Source: Xanthomonas sp. AM6
GTDB lineage: Bacteria > Pseudomonadota > Gammaproteobacteria > Xanthomonadales > Xanthomonadaceae
Reading direction: 5' to 3'
DNA length: 64,000 nt
Assembly (NCBI RefSeq): GCF_025665335.1
Contig: NZ_CP106869.1
Location: 1,948,501 to 2,012,500, forward strand
Shown here: positions 17,127 through 25,212 of the stretch, in pieces
Layout: the number at the start of each line of letters is the position of its first letter
Position numbering within the stretch: position 1 is the first letter of the stretch
Position numbers and translations under genes: made by a program
The notes under the pieces: generated by a model
The model's database searches: none
Seen by the model: only the letters and a program-made list of their open reading frames with translations
What the model was told of the DNA's origin: nothing

Positions 17127-18737
17127 ATGACTCAGGCTCCATGGTGGCGCGGTGCCGTCATCTATCAGATTTATCCGCGTAGCTTTCTCGATGCGAACGG
17201 CGATGGGATCGGCGATCTGCCGGGCATCGTGCGGAAGCTGGACTACATCGCTGCGCTCGGGGTGGATGCGATCTGGATTTCGCCGTTCTTCAAGTCACCG
17301 ATGGCCGATTTTGGCTACGACATCGCCGACTATCGCGAGGTCGATCCCCTGTTCGGCACGATGGACGATTTCGATCGGTTGCTGGCCAGGGCGCATGCGC
17401 TTGGCCTGAAGGTGATGATCGATCAGGTGCTCAGCCATACGTCGGTGGAGCATGCGTGGTTCAAGGAAAGCCGCCAGAGCCGGGACAATCCCAAGGCCGA
17501 TTGGTACGTGTGGGCGGACGCGCGCGAGGACGGTACGCCGCCGAACAACTGGATGTCGATCTTCGGCGGCGTCGCCTGGCAATGGGAGCCGCGCCGCGGC
17601 CAGTACTACCTGCACAATTTCCTGGCGTCGCAGCCGGACCTGAACTTCCACAATCCCGAGGTGCAGCAGGCCACGCTGGACAATGTGGAGTTCTGGCTTG
17701 CGCGCGGGGTGGACGGTTTCCGGCTGGATGCGATCAATTTCTGCTTCCACGATCCGATGCTGCGGGACAATCCGCCCAAGCCGCTGGAAAAGCGGGTGGG
17801 GCGGGGCTTCAGTCCTGACAATCCGTATGCGTTCCAGTACCACTACTACAACAACACGCAGGCGGAGAACCTGCCGTTCCTGCAGAAGCTGCGCGGCCTG
17901 CTCGATCGCTATCCGGGGACGGTGAGCCTGGGTGAGATCTCGTCGGAGGATTCGCTCGCCACCACCGCCGAGTACACGCGGGCCGGGCATCTGCACATGG
18001 GCTACAGCTTCGAGTTGCTGACCGACGATTTCAGCGCGGGGTACATCCGCGAGACGGTGTCGCGGCTCGAGGTGGCGATGACCGAAGGCTGGCCGTGCTG
18101 GGCGATCTCCAACCACGACGTGCAGCGCGCGGTGTCGCGGTGGGGAAGGGGCGCGGAAACGCCGGCGTTCGCGCGCCTGCTGGTCGCGATGCTGTGCTCG
18201 CTGCGCGGTTCGGTGTGCGTCTACCAGGGCGAAGAGCTGGGCTTGGGCGAGGCCGAGGTGCCGTTCGAGGCATTGCAGGATCCATACGGCATCGCGTTCT
18301 GGCCCAGCTTCAAGGGTCGCGACGGATGCCGCACGCCGATGCCGTGGGACGGCAGCGCGCACGCGGGGTTCAGTGAAGGCAAGCCTTGGCTGCCTGTGGC
18401 GCTGGCGCACCGTGCGCAGTCGGTGGCGGCGCAGCTGGCCGATCCGCAGTCGGTGCTGATCGCGTTCCAGCAGTTCCAGGCCTGGCGCAAGCAGCATGTG
18501 GCCTTGCGCGAAGGCGACATCGTGTTCGTCGAGACCGCCGAGCCGGTGCTGATGTTCATGCGCCGGCATGCGCAGCAGACGTTGTTGTTGGCGTTCAATC
18601 TTTCCGCGGAAGCGGCCGAGGTGGCGCTGCCCGCGGGGCGATGGCAAGCCCTGACGGTGCCGGGCGTCGATGCCGGCGAGAGCGATGGCGGCCTGCGCCT
18701 GCCCGGTTACGCGATGATGTGCATGGAAGGCACCTAG
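17127..18737 (+). CDS. xgtA: GH13 alpha-glucosidase (XgtA-like)
   Basis: The enzyme hydrolyses alpha-glucosidic bonds of maltose-type sugars and can transglucosylate; this is known for the X. campestris enzyme of the same size. The 536-aa protein starts at ATG 17127 and has no signal peptide, so it is cytoplasmic. GH13 motifs are complete: nucleophile Asp201 (DGFRLDAINF), acid/base Glu270 (LGEISSED) and Asp331 (SNHDVQR). The N-terminal MTQAPWWRGAVIYQIYPRSF is typical. It would act on sugars brought in by the transporter at 27411. The operator at 17021 places it in the same regulon. Confidence 0.94.
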   Translation: MTQAPWWRGAVIYQIYPRSFLDANGDGIGDLPGIVRKLDYIAALGVDAIWISPFFKSPMADFGYDIADYREVDPLFGTMDDFDRLLARAHALGLKVMIDQVLSHTSVEHAWFKESRQSRDNPKADWYVWADAREDGTPPNNWMSIFGGVAWQWEPRRGQYYLHNFLASQPDLNFHNPEVQQATLDNVEFWLARGVDGFRLDAINFCFHDPMLRDNPPKPLEKRVGRGFSPDNPYAFQYHYYNNTQAENLPFLQKLRGLLDRYPGTVSLGEISSEDSLATTAEYTRAGHLHMGYSFELLTDDFSAGYIRETVSRLEVAMTEGWPCWAISNHDVQRAVSRWGRGAETPAFARLLVAMLCSLRGSVCVYQGEELGLGEAEVPFEALQDPYGIAFWPSFKGRDGCRTPMPWDGSAHAGFSEGKPWLPVALAHRAQSVAAQLADPQSVLIAFQQFQAWRKQHVALREGDIVFVETAEPVLMFMRRHAQQTLLLAFNLSAEAAEVALPAGRWQALTVPGVDAGESDGGLRLPGYAMMCMEGT

Positions 18738-19583
18738 GCGTCCGGAGTCCGCGGCTCCACTGCGGTTTCGTCGCGAGTCGGGCGCCGTTCGTTGATCCGG
18801 GGCATGACAGGCCTGCAACGAGATGGCACCGCCCGACGCATTGCAGCAGTTGCGCGGCCGCTGGCAGGGCGGCGATGAACTGCCCGTGTGTGCTGGATCC
18901 ACGTGCTCCGGTCACGCGACCGAACGTCGAAACCGCCGTTGGCATCGAAGATGTGAACGCCCTGCCGGTCGGGCGTTCACGGCGTTCCCGTTCGCCAACC
19001 GTTCCTGAAAGTGCTGTCCTCTATCTGGCGCGACGGAGAATCTTCCGCGTGAGCGCCGTGTTGCCTCCATGAACGCTGCCATGCATTGGCAGCGAGCCGG
19101 GCCGCGAGCGGCGAGCAACGCCGCAGGCAAGCTGGCGGCCAACACATAGGTGTCGATGCCGCCGGCGGCCAGTTGCGACGGGCGCGCCAGCACCATCTGT
19201 TCGCCGCGCAGCGACAGCGCGCTTTCGGCGTTGAGTGGCGCCTCCAGCGGCGCGATGCCGCTGGCGAGCAGCATGCGAGCCTTGCGATCCCGGCGAGGCC
19301 CTACGACGACTGGGTGCCGAGCTTGAACCTGGCCTTCGTGTTCCCGCACCAGCAGAGCTGCGCTTCGCCCGCCAGTGTCGCGGCGGCCTCGCGAGCGACG
19401 TATCGGCCCGGTCTTCCAGTGCGTGGCGGCTGGGTCTGATCGCGACGGCAGCTGTGCGCGCCGGGGCGGTCTCTTCAACATGGCCATATCGCGCCGTCTT
19501 GCTGCGTCCAGAGAGTGTGCCCAGGTCGAAACGTGCACGCATCGCCATGCGTTCAGCACCGCCAGCCACGGCGCGCCAATCGG
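18738..19583. other. Gene-poor, degenerate stretch between xgtA and the TonB receptor
   Basis: About 850 nt without a supportable complete gene. Open frames here are short, conflict with each other and lack ribosome sites. On the minus strand about 19040-19270 reads as a plausible protein fragment (LLASGIAPLEAPLNAESALS), but I recognise no family. On the plus strand it contains a TonB-receptor remnant (separate entry). The region looks like a graveyard of rearranged genes from the sugar locus. Confidence 0.55.
19302..19372 (+). pseudogene. TonB-dependent receptor fragment, inverted relative to the intact gene
   Basis: The frame from 19302 reads YDDWVPSLNLAFVFPHQQ. The intact receptor on the other strand has YNDWLPSLNLAFMFPHQQ (complement of about 20492-20545), and the DNA differs at only three positions over the core 54 nt. 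After this the fragment continues in a shifted frame as ELRFARQ, matching TLRFTAAKQ. It is a small relic of a second receptor gene or an inverted partial copy. Confidence 0.7.
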
Positions 19584-19620
19584 CAATAAAAAAAGCCCGC
19601 CGGCATGCCGCCGGCGGGCT
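19584..19620 (-). terminator. Rho-independent terminator of the TonB receptor gene
   Basis: AGCCCGCCGGC (19594-19604) pairs with GCCGGCGGGCT (19610-19620). On the minus strand the stem is followed by a run of seven T (complement of 19587-19593). It lies 24 nt past the receptor stop codon. Confidence 0.92.
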
Positions 19621-19643
19621 CGTTGCAGGCACGGAGGGGTGGC

Positions 19644-22397
19644 CTAGAACTTGTAGTTCACCCCGAGCACGTAGGTGCGGCCCCACTCGGTGTATTCCAG
19701 CGGGCGGTCCTTGCTCCCGGCGTAGGTGCGGTACGGCTCGTTGGTCAGGTTGCTCGCCTGCAGCAGCAGGGTCAGCCCGCTCAAGGTGCTGTGGTCGCCG
19801 AAGGTGTAGCTGAGCTGCGCGTCGGTCACGTTCTCGCCGACCACGTAACGCAGGGTGCGGTTGCCGTTGAAGTTGCCGATCTCGCCGATGAAGTCCGAAC
19901 GCCGGCGCTGGCTGACACGCGCTTCGAAGCCGGCGCGCTCGTAGTAGGCGGTGAAGTTGTACACGCGCTTGGACAGGCCCGGCAGGCTGATCGGATCCGA
20001 ACCCACGCTGGACGCGCTTTCCGGATCGAGGATCTCGATGTCGCTGTCGTTGAACGTGGCGCTGGCCTGCACGCCGAAGCCGCGCAGGCTGTCGGTCAGC
20101 ATGTCCAGCGGCAGCGAGGCGGTGAGTTCCAGGCCGCGCAGGGTGCCGCCCTTGCCGTTCTGCGGCGAGGAGAAGGTGCCGATGGTCTGCACCGGGGCGG
20201 TCATGCCCGGCGGCACCACATAGCTGGCTACGAGGTCGGAGAAGTCGTAGTCGTCGCGCGACTGCGTGTAGACGTAGCTCTTCAGGTCCTTGTAGAAGAT
20301 CGCCGCGGCCACGTAGGCCTTTTCGTCGAAGTACTTCTCGTACGACAGGTCGAACGCGGTGGCGCGCCACGGATCCAGCAACGGGTTGCCGCCGCTGCCG
20401 CCGGGCCTGCCGGTGGAGGTGTCGACGCCGAACTCCAGGCCGGCGCGCATCTGGTCCACGCGCGGGCGCGCGACCTGCTTGGCGGCGGTGAAGCGTAGGG
20501 TCTGCTGGTGCGGGAACATGAAGGCCAGGTTCAAGCTCGGCAGCCAGTCGTTGTAGGTCTTGCCGGCATCGATCGGCAGGACGTTCTGGCCAGCCGGGCG
20601 CGAGCGGTCGAAGTAGTTGGACTGCGAGCTCTGGTCGGTGTGCTGCATCTGCACGCCGATGTTGCCGCGCACGACGACCTCGCCGATGTCGGTGTTGATG
20701 TTCGCGCGCAGCCAGGCGGTGGTGATCTTCTCCTGCACGGTCCACGACTTCGGGATCAGGTAGTCGAGGTCGGTGACCGGATCGAACGTCATGTAGCGGC
20801 CGACGGCGGCCGGGACGTTCCAGGCCGGGATGTAGCCGATGCCGGCGAAGCCCAGGTTGACCGGGTCGTACTGCAGGTCGCTGGCGATGCTGGCATCGCC
20901 CTGCGCGCCGAGCAGGATGTTGCCCTCGGCCTGGGTCTTCTGCTTGCGCCGGTCGGCGTAGTTCACGCCCACGTCGATATCGGAGAACCACGACAGCGCC
21001 TGCGGCGCCGGCAGCGTTGCCGACAGGCGGCCGCCCTTCAGCCGGTCCTCGACCTGCGGCACCTTGCCGTAGCCGGAGCCGTAGATGGTGTTGGTCAGGA
21101 ACAGCGCGTCGGGGTTGGAATAATCCAGGCCGGGGCAGATCTGCGAGAAGCCGTTCGGGTTGACCGCGATGCCCACGGTATCCAGCTGCGGCATCGGGGT
21201 CAGCTGCAGGTTGTTTTCCAGGTTCAACTCGTCGCGTGTGGCCTTGGAGTAGTTCAGGTCGGCGACGAGCCTGACGTCGCCGACGTTGATCTCGTTGTTC
21301 CAGCCGAACGCGTCGATCTTGTCCTTGCGCTTGTTGTACATGCCGCGCACCAGCGGATACACGCCGCTGGCGGTGCCGCCGGTGAAGGTGTTGTCGGCAT
21401 TGAGCTGCGGATTGCCGATCAGCAGGCCGGGAGTGTAGCCGCCGTTGTAGTTGCTGAGGTTGACCTCGAACTGGTTGGCGGTGTCGATCTGCTCGGCTTC
21501 GGTATGGAACGCATCGAAGGTGCTGGTCCAGGCGTTGGACGGGCGGAACTGCACGGTGGCCATCACGCCGTCGCGCTTGTTGTTGCCGGTGCGGCGCAGG
21601 GCCTTGATGCCGTCGGAGAAGTAGGTGCCCGGGGCCAGGCCGGGACGGTTGCCGGCGTCGGTGTGCTCGGTGGTCCAGGGTTCGTACAGGCCGACCTGGT
21701 TCTCCTGGATCGGGTTGTCGCTGTGCGCGTAGCCGATCGAGATGCCCAGCGTCTTGTCGAGGAACTGGTCGATGTAGCTGGCGCTGAAGCGATTGCCGTA
21801 TGCGTCGACGTCGGCGGCCTTGCCCAGCGAGGTCTTCTGCAGGCGGCCGCTGACGGCGATCACCCGGTCCGGGAAGCTCAGCGGGCGCACGGTCTGCATG
21901 TCGATGGTGCCGGACAGGCCCTGGCCGACCAGCGCCGCGTCGGGGGTCTTGTACACGGTCACGCCGTTGACCAGTTCCGAGGGGTACTGGTCGAATTCGA
22001 CGCTGCGGTTGTCGCCGGTGCTGACCACCTCGCGGCCGTTGAGCAGGGTGGTGGCGAAGTCGGGCGACAGGCCGCGCACGCTGATCACCTGGGCGCGGCC
22101 GGCCACGCGCTGCGCGGCCAGGCCGGGCAGGCGGCCCAGCGATTCGGCGATGCTCACGTCCGGCAGCTTGCCGATGTCCTCGGCCGAGATCGCCTCGACG
22201 ATGGACGTGGCGTCCTGCTTGACCGCGATCGCGCTCTCGATGCCGCGGCGGATGCCGGTCACCTGGACCTTGTCCAGTTCGGTGACCGGGTCCTGCGCCG
22301 GTGCGCCGCTCTGCGTCTCGGACTGTGCGGCGGCCAGCATCGGCGTCATGGCGACGGCCAGCGCCAGCGTCAGCGCATTGCGCTTGTGGTTCAACAT
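19644..22397 (-). CDS. TonB-dependent receptor, maltodextrin type
   Basis: This is a 22-strand outer-membrane barrel that imports oligosaccharides with TonB energy. The start is ATG at 22397 with GGGAGGGG just upstream; an open extension of 47 residues is not supported. The 917-aa protein has a signal peptide ending LAAAQ (residue 25). The plug domain (about 50-165) contains DKVQVTGIRR, SIAESLGRLPGLAAQR and VISVRGLSPDF. A long barrel follows, ending in TYVLGVNYKF with the required terminal Phe. Neighbouring glycosidases and a LacI-type operator 137 nt upstream indicate maltodextrin uptake, like Caulobacter MalA and Xanthomonas CUT loci. It has its own terminator. Confidence 0.93.
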   Translation of the reverse strand: MLNHKRNALTLALAVAMTPMLAAAQSETQSGAPAQDPVTELDKVQVTGIRRGIESAIAVKQDATSIVEAISAEDIGKLPDVSIAESLGRLPGLAAQRVAGRAQVISVRGLSPDFATTLLNGREVVSTGDNRSVEFDQYPSELVNGVTVYKTPDAALVGQGLSGTIDMQTVRPLSFPDRVIAVSGRLQKTSLGKAADVDAYGNRFSASYIDQFLDKTLGISIGYAHSDNPIQENQVGLYEPWTTEHTDAGNRPGLAPGTYFSDGIKALRRTGNNKRDGVMATVQFRPSNAWTSTFDAFHTEAEQIDTANQFEVNLSNYNGGYTPGLLIGNPQLNADNTFTGGTASGVYPLVRGMYNKRKDKIDAFGWNNEINVGDVRLVADLNYSKATRDELNLENNLQLTPMPQLDTVGIAVNPNGFSQICPGLDYSNPDALFLTNTIYGSGYGKVPQVEDRLKGGRLSATLPAPQALSWFSDIDVGVNYADRRKQKTQAEGNILLGAQGDASIASDLQYDPVNLGFAGIGYIPAWNVPAAVGRYMTFDPVTDLDYLIPKSWTVQEKITTAWLRANINTDIGEVVVRGNIGVQMQHTDQSSQSNYFDRSRPAGQNVLPIDAGKTYNDWLPSLNLAFMFPHQQTLRFTAAKQVARPRVDQMRAGLEFGVDTSTGRPGGSGGNPLLDPWRATAFDLSYEKYFDEKAYVAAAIFYKDLKSYVYTQSRDDYDFSDLVASYVVPPGMTAPVQTIGTFSSPQNGKGGTLRGLELTASLPLDMLTDSLRGFGVQASATFNDSDIEILDPESASSVGSDPISLPGLSKRVYNFTAYYERAGFEARVSQRRRSDFIGEIGNFNGNRTLRYVVGENVTDAQLSYTFGDHSTLSGLTLLLQASNLTNEPYRTYAGSKDRPLEYTEWGRTYVLGVNYKF

Positions 22398-22533
22398 TTT
22401 CCCCTCCCAGGCAATGTTGTCGTACGAATTTTCTGGTCCGGCACCGCGGCCGGATGTAGGTATCGCGCTGCCGATGGTTCGGTGACGCGACTGCGACGTA
22501 TGGTAGACATGGCAATCCATCACGAACGTCGCC

Positions 22534-22547
22534 TGCATACGTATTCA
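22534..22547. promoter_or_regulatory. LacI-type operator palindrome upstream of the TonB receptor
   Basis: TGCATACGTATTCA is the exact reverse complement of the sites at 17021 and 25046. It lies 137 bp upstream of the receptor start codon. Confidence 0.75.
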
Positions 22548-22563
22548 CTGGGTTTCATCGCGA

Positions 22564-22577
22564 TGGAATCGATTCCA
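22564..22577. promoter_or_regulatory. Second, different LacI-like palindrome
   Basis: TGGAATCGATTCCA is a perfect 14-bp palindrome with a central CG. It is centred 30 bp from the operator at 22534 and flanked by weaker symmetry (ATCGCGA/TTGCGAT). It could be a site for another regulator of the LacI family. The rest of the 465-nt gap 22398-22862 holds no gene. A solitary GTAGGAGCGAC-like half repeat lies near 22752-22776. Confidence 0.45.
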
Positions 22578-22862
22578 CGATTGCGATGTCGTGTGCGAGG
22601 GCCGAGCGCTGCGTGCCGATATCGGAGCGGCATGTGGCGGACTTCGCCGCCGGTGATAAGTGAACGCGATGTGAGAGGTGGCGAGGTTTGAAACCTGCGA
22701 ATGGGCAGCGCGCGTGAAGGCTGGCGCAGAGGCATTGCGGATGAGGTCTGTCGCGACTGGAGTCGCTCCTATCGCCGCATCAGGCGGCGGCGATCGCGCG
22801 CACCCGTTTGGGCGGCAACCGCGCCGCTACCCGTAGCCGATCCATTTGAAATCGGGCATGCC

Positions 22863-24971
22863 TCAGCGGCGCCGCATCGTATCGCCGCCGGCACCTGCTG
22901 CAGCGTCCACCGGCGTGAACCGGATCGCCTGGCCGCCGCCAGGCGCCAGCTTCAGTTGCAGCCGGTCGGCACTGGTGACCTCGCGCTGCTCGCGCACGAA
23001 ATCGAACGGGTTGTGCCGGTAGTCGGCGGCGTCGCCATCACGGTAGATCTCGGCGCGGTAGCGCACGCCCGGTTCCAGGAACGACAGCGATACCGGCAGC
23101 AGGCGGCCGTGTTCGTCGGTGATGCTGCCCAGGTACCAGTCGCGGCTGTGGCGGTCCTTGCGCGCGATGGTCACGTAGTCGCCGACTTCGCCGTCGAGGA
23201 CGCGGCTGTCGTCCCAGTCCACCGCCACGTCCTCGATGAAGCGGAACGCCTCGCGGTGCTGCAGGTAGTGCTCGGGCAGGTCGGCGGCCATCTGGATCGG
23301 GCTGTAGATCGCCACGTAAAGCGCCAGTTGCCGCGCCAGCGTGCTCGGGATCGGCTGGCCGTCGCGGCCCTTCAGGCTGAGGATGCCGGGGGTGTAGTCC
23401 ATCGGCCCGGCCAGCATGCGGGTGAAGACCAGGTCGACCTCGTGCTCGGGCGGGTTCGGCGGTTGGCCCCAGGCGTTGTACTCCATGCCGCGCGCGCCTT
23501 CGCGCGCGAGCCAGTTGGGATAGGTGCGGCGCAGGCCGGTGTCCTTGATCGGCTCGTGCGCGTTGACCGACAGGTGCCGCGCCGCCGCTTCGCGCACCAC
23601 CTTCAGATGATGCTGCGCCATGAACTCGCCGTCGTGCCATTCGCGCCACAGCGGCCCGCCTGCCGGATTGCGCCGGTCCACCTGGCCGTCGTCGCAGACG
23701 TAGCCGGTCTTGAACGTGTCCACGCCCAGGCGCGCGTACAGGTCCAGGGCGGCGTCGAGCTGGTCTTCGTAGTGCTGCACCGCGCAGCCGGTCTCGTGAT
23801 GGCCGATCAGGCGCACGCCGCGCTCGGCGGCGTAGGCGCTGAGCGCTTCGATGTCGAAGTCGGGCGTGGGCCGGGTGAAGTCGAAGCCGCCGCCGTTGCC
23901 GAACCACTCGCCGTTCCAGCCGGGATTCCAGCCCTCCACCAGCACGCCGCGGAATCCGTGCGCGGCGGCGAAGTCGATGTAGCGGCGGGTGTTGGCGGTG
24001 GTCGCGCCGTGCTTGGGCCCCGTCGCCCAGGTCTGCTGGTTCAGGTGCATCGACCACCACACGCCCACGTACTTGGCCGGGTGCACCCAGCTCACGTCGC
24101 CGAGCGCGTTGGGCTCGTTGAGGTTGAGGATCAGGTCGGAATCGACCAGGCCGCCGGCGCGGTCGGCGATCTGCACGGTGCGCCACGGCGTGTCGAACGG
24201 CAGGCTGCGCTTGACCTTCCAGCCCTGCGCCGACGGCGACAGCTGCGCATGCAGGCGCTGGCCGTCGCCGCGGCGCAGCCACATGCCGGCGTAGTCGACC
24301 AGGGCGGCCTCGTGCAGGGCGATGTGCAGCCCGTCGCGGCTGCGCAGGGTGATCGGGGTATGCGCCAGCGCGACCTGGTTCAACGGCGTCTGCCGGTACA
24401 GGTACTCGTAGTGGATCGGTTCGCCGGCCGGGATCCACCACGCGGTGGCGTCCGGCGCGATGTCGAACTCGGTCAGTTCCTCGTCGATGATCGCCTCGCG
24501 CAGGCCCGCTTGCTGCGGGAAGCTGTAGCGAAAACCCAGGCCGTCGTCGTAGACCCGGAACACGACCGCGAAACGGCGCCGCTGGCCGCTGCGCTCGCCC
24601 AGCTCCACGCGCAGTTCGTTGTAGCGGTTGCGCACGTAGCGGCGTTCGCCCCACGGCTGCTCCCAGGTCTCGTCGACGCTGCGCGTGGCCTGCGCCAGCA
24701 CCGCCAGGTCGCGGTCCAGGCGCCCGTCGCGCAACTGGAAGCCCAGCCTGGATTCGCCGATCACGCTGTCGCCCAGGCGCTGCACCCGGTAGCTCGGCTT
24801 GCCGCCGTCCAGTTGCAGCGCGACCTGCAGCACCTTGCCCGGCGAATCCATGCTGGCCACCGTCCTGGGGTCGGCGCGCAGCAGCGGTGCAACGCACGAC
24901 AACGCGGCCGCGAGCAGCAGCGGCAGGCGCCAGGCGCGGCGCCGGTCTGGCATGGCATGACGCTGCGGCAT
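22863..24971 (-). CDS. GH97 alpha-glucosidase (SusB-like, inverting type)
   Basis: This is a periplasmic exo-alpha-glucosidase that releases glucose from maltodextrins. The 702-aa protein starts at ATG 24971, preceded by GGGAGGGG, and has a signal peptide (about 1-35, ending LLRAD). The GH97 core is clear. The inverting-type glutamates seen in Bacteroides SusB are all present: Glu393 (HHETG), Glu473 (NAHEP) and Glu497 (RGMEYNAWG); the 24-residue spacing of the last two equals SusB. KTGYVCDDGQVD follows the first. It is transcribed divergently from the six-hairpin glycosidase gene, with an operator between them. Confidence 0.93.
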   Translation of the reverse strand: MPQRHAMPDRRRAWRLPLLLAAALSCVAPLLRADPRTVASMDSPGKVLQVALQLDGGKPSYRVQRLGDSVIGESRLGFQLRDGRLDRDLAVLAQATRSVDETWEQPWGERRYVRNRYNELRVELGERSGQRRRFAVVFRVYDDGLGFRYSFPQQAGLREAIIDEELTEFDIAPDATAWWIPAGEPIHYEYLYRQTPLNQVALAHTPITLRSRDGLHIALHEAALVDYAGMWLRRGDGQRLHAQLSPSAQGWKVKRSLPFDTPWRTVQIADRAGGLVDSDLILNLNEPNALGDVSWVHPAKYVGVWWSMHLNQQTWATGPKHGATTANTRRYIDFAAAHGFRGVLVEGWNPGWNGEWFGNGGGFDFTRPTPDFDIEALSAYAAERGVRLIGHHETGCAVQHYEDQLDAALDLYARLGVDTFKTGYVCDDGQVDRRNPAGGPLWREWHDGEFMAQHHLKVVREAAARHLSVNAHEPIKDTGLRRTYPNWLAREGARGMEYNAWGQPPNPPEHEVDLVFTRMLAGPMDYTPGILSLKGRDGQPIPSTLARQLALYVAIYSPIQMAADLPEHYLQHREAFRFIEDVAVDWDDSRVLDGEVGDYVTIARKDRHSRDWYLGSITDEHGRLLPVSLSFLEPGVRYRAEIYRDGDAADYRHNPFDFVREQREVTSADRLQLKLAPGGGQAIRFTPVDAAAGAGGDTMRRR

Positions 24972-25045
24972 ATCCCCTCCCAAGGCGGCCGTGGCACGTG
25001 CGGCGACTATAGCGACGCGCCGCCGCGGCGCCGCGGCGCGGGCGA

Positions 25046-25059
25046 TGAATACGTATGCA
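25046..25059. promoter_or_regulatory. LacI-type operator palindrome in the GH97/glycosidase divergent promoter
   Basis: TGAATACGTATGCA is identical to the site at 17021. It lies in the 241-nt divergent region, 75 bp from the GH97 start and 154 bp from the chosen start of the plus-strand operon, so one site could control both directions. Confidence 0.75.
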
Positions 25060-25212
25060 GATGCGCGCGTCGCGCTGCGGCGCGTCTACCATGTCCGCAG
25101 CGCTTCTCGAAGAAGGGGCCGCGACCGCGACGCCGGCATGCCGGCGCTGCGAACCCACAATGCAGGCAAAGAGGGAGGGAGGCCGACGGGCGCGAGCCGG
25201 TCCGCCGCTTCG

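Noticed and set aside
19021-22548. A 1175-codon open frame on the minus strand overlapping the TonB receptor in another frame
   Set aside because: It is an arginine/glutamine-rich shadow typical of high-GC DNA; the receptor frame has the recognisable domains, start site and terminator.
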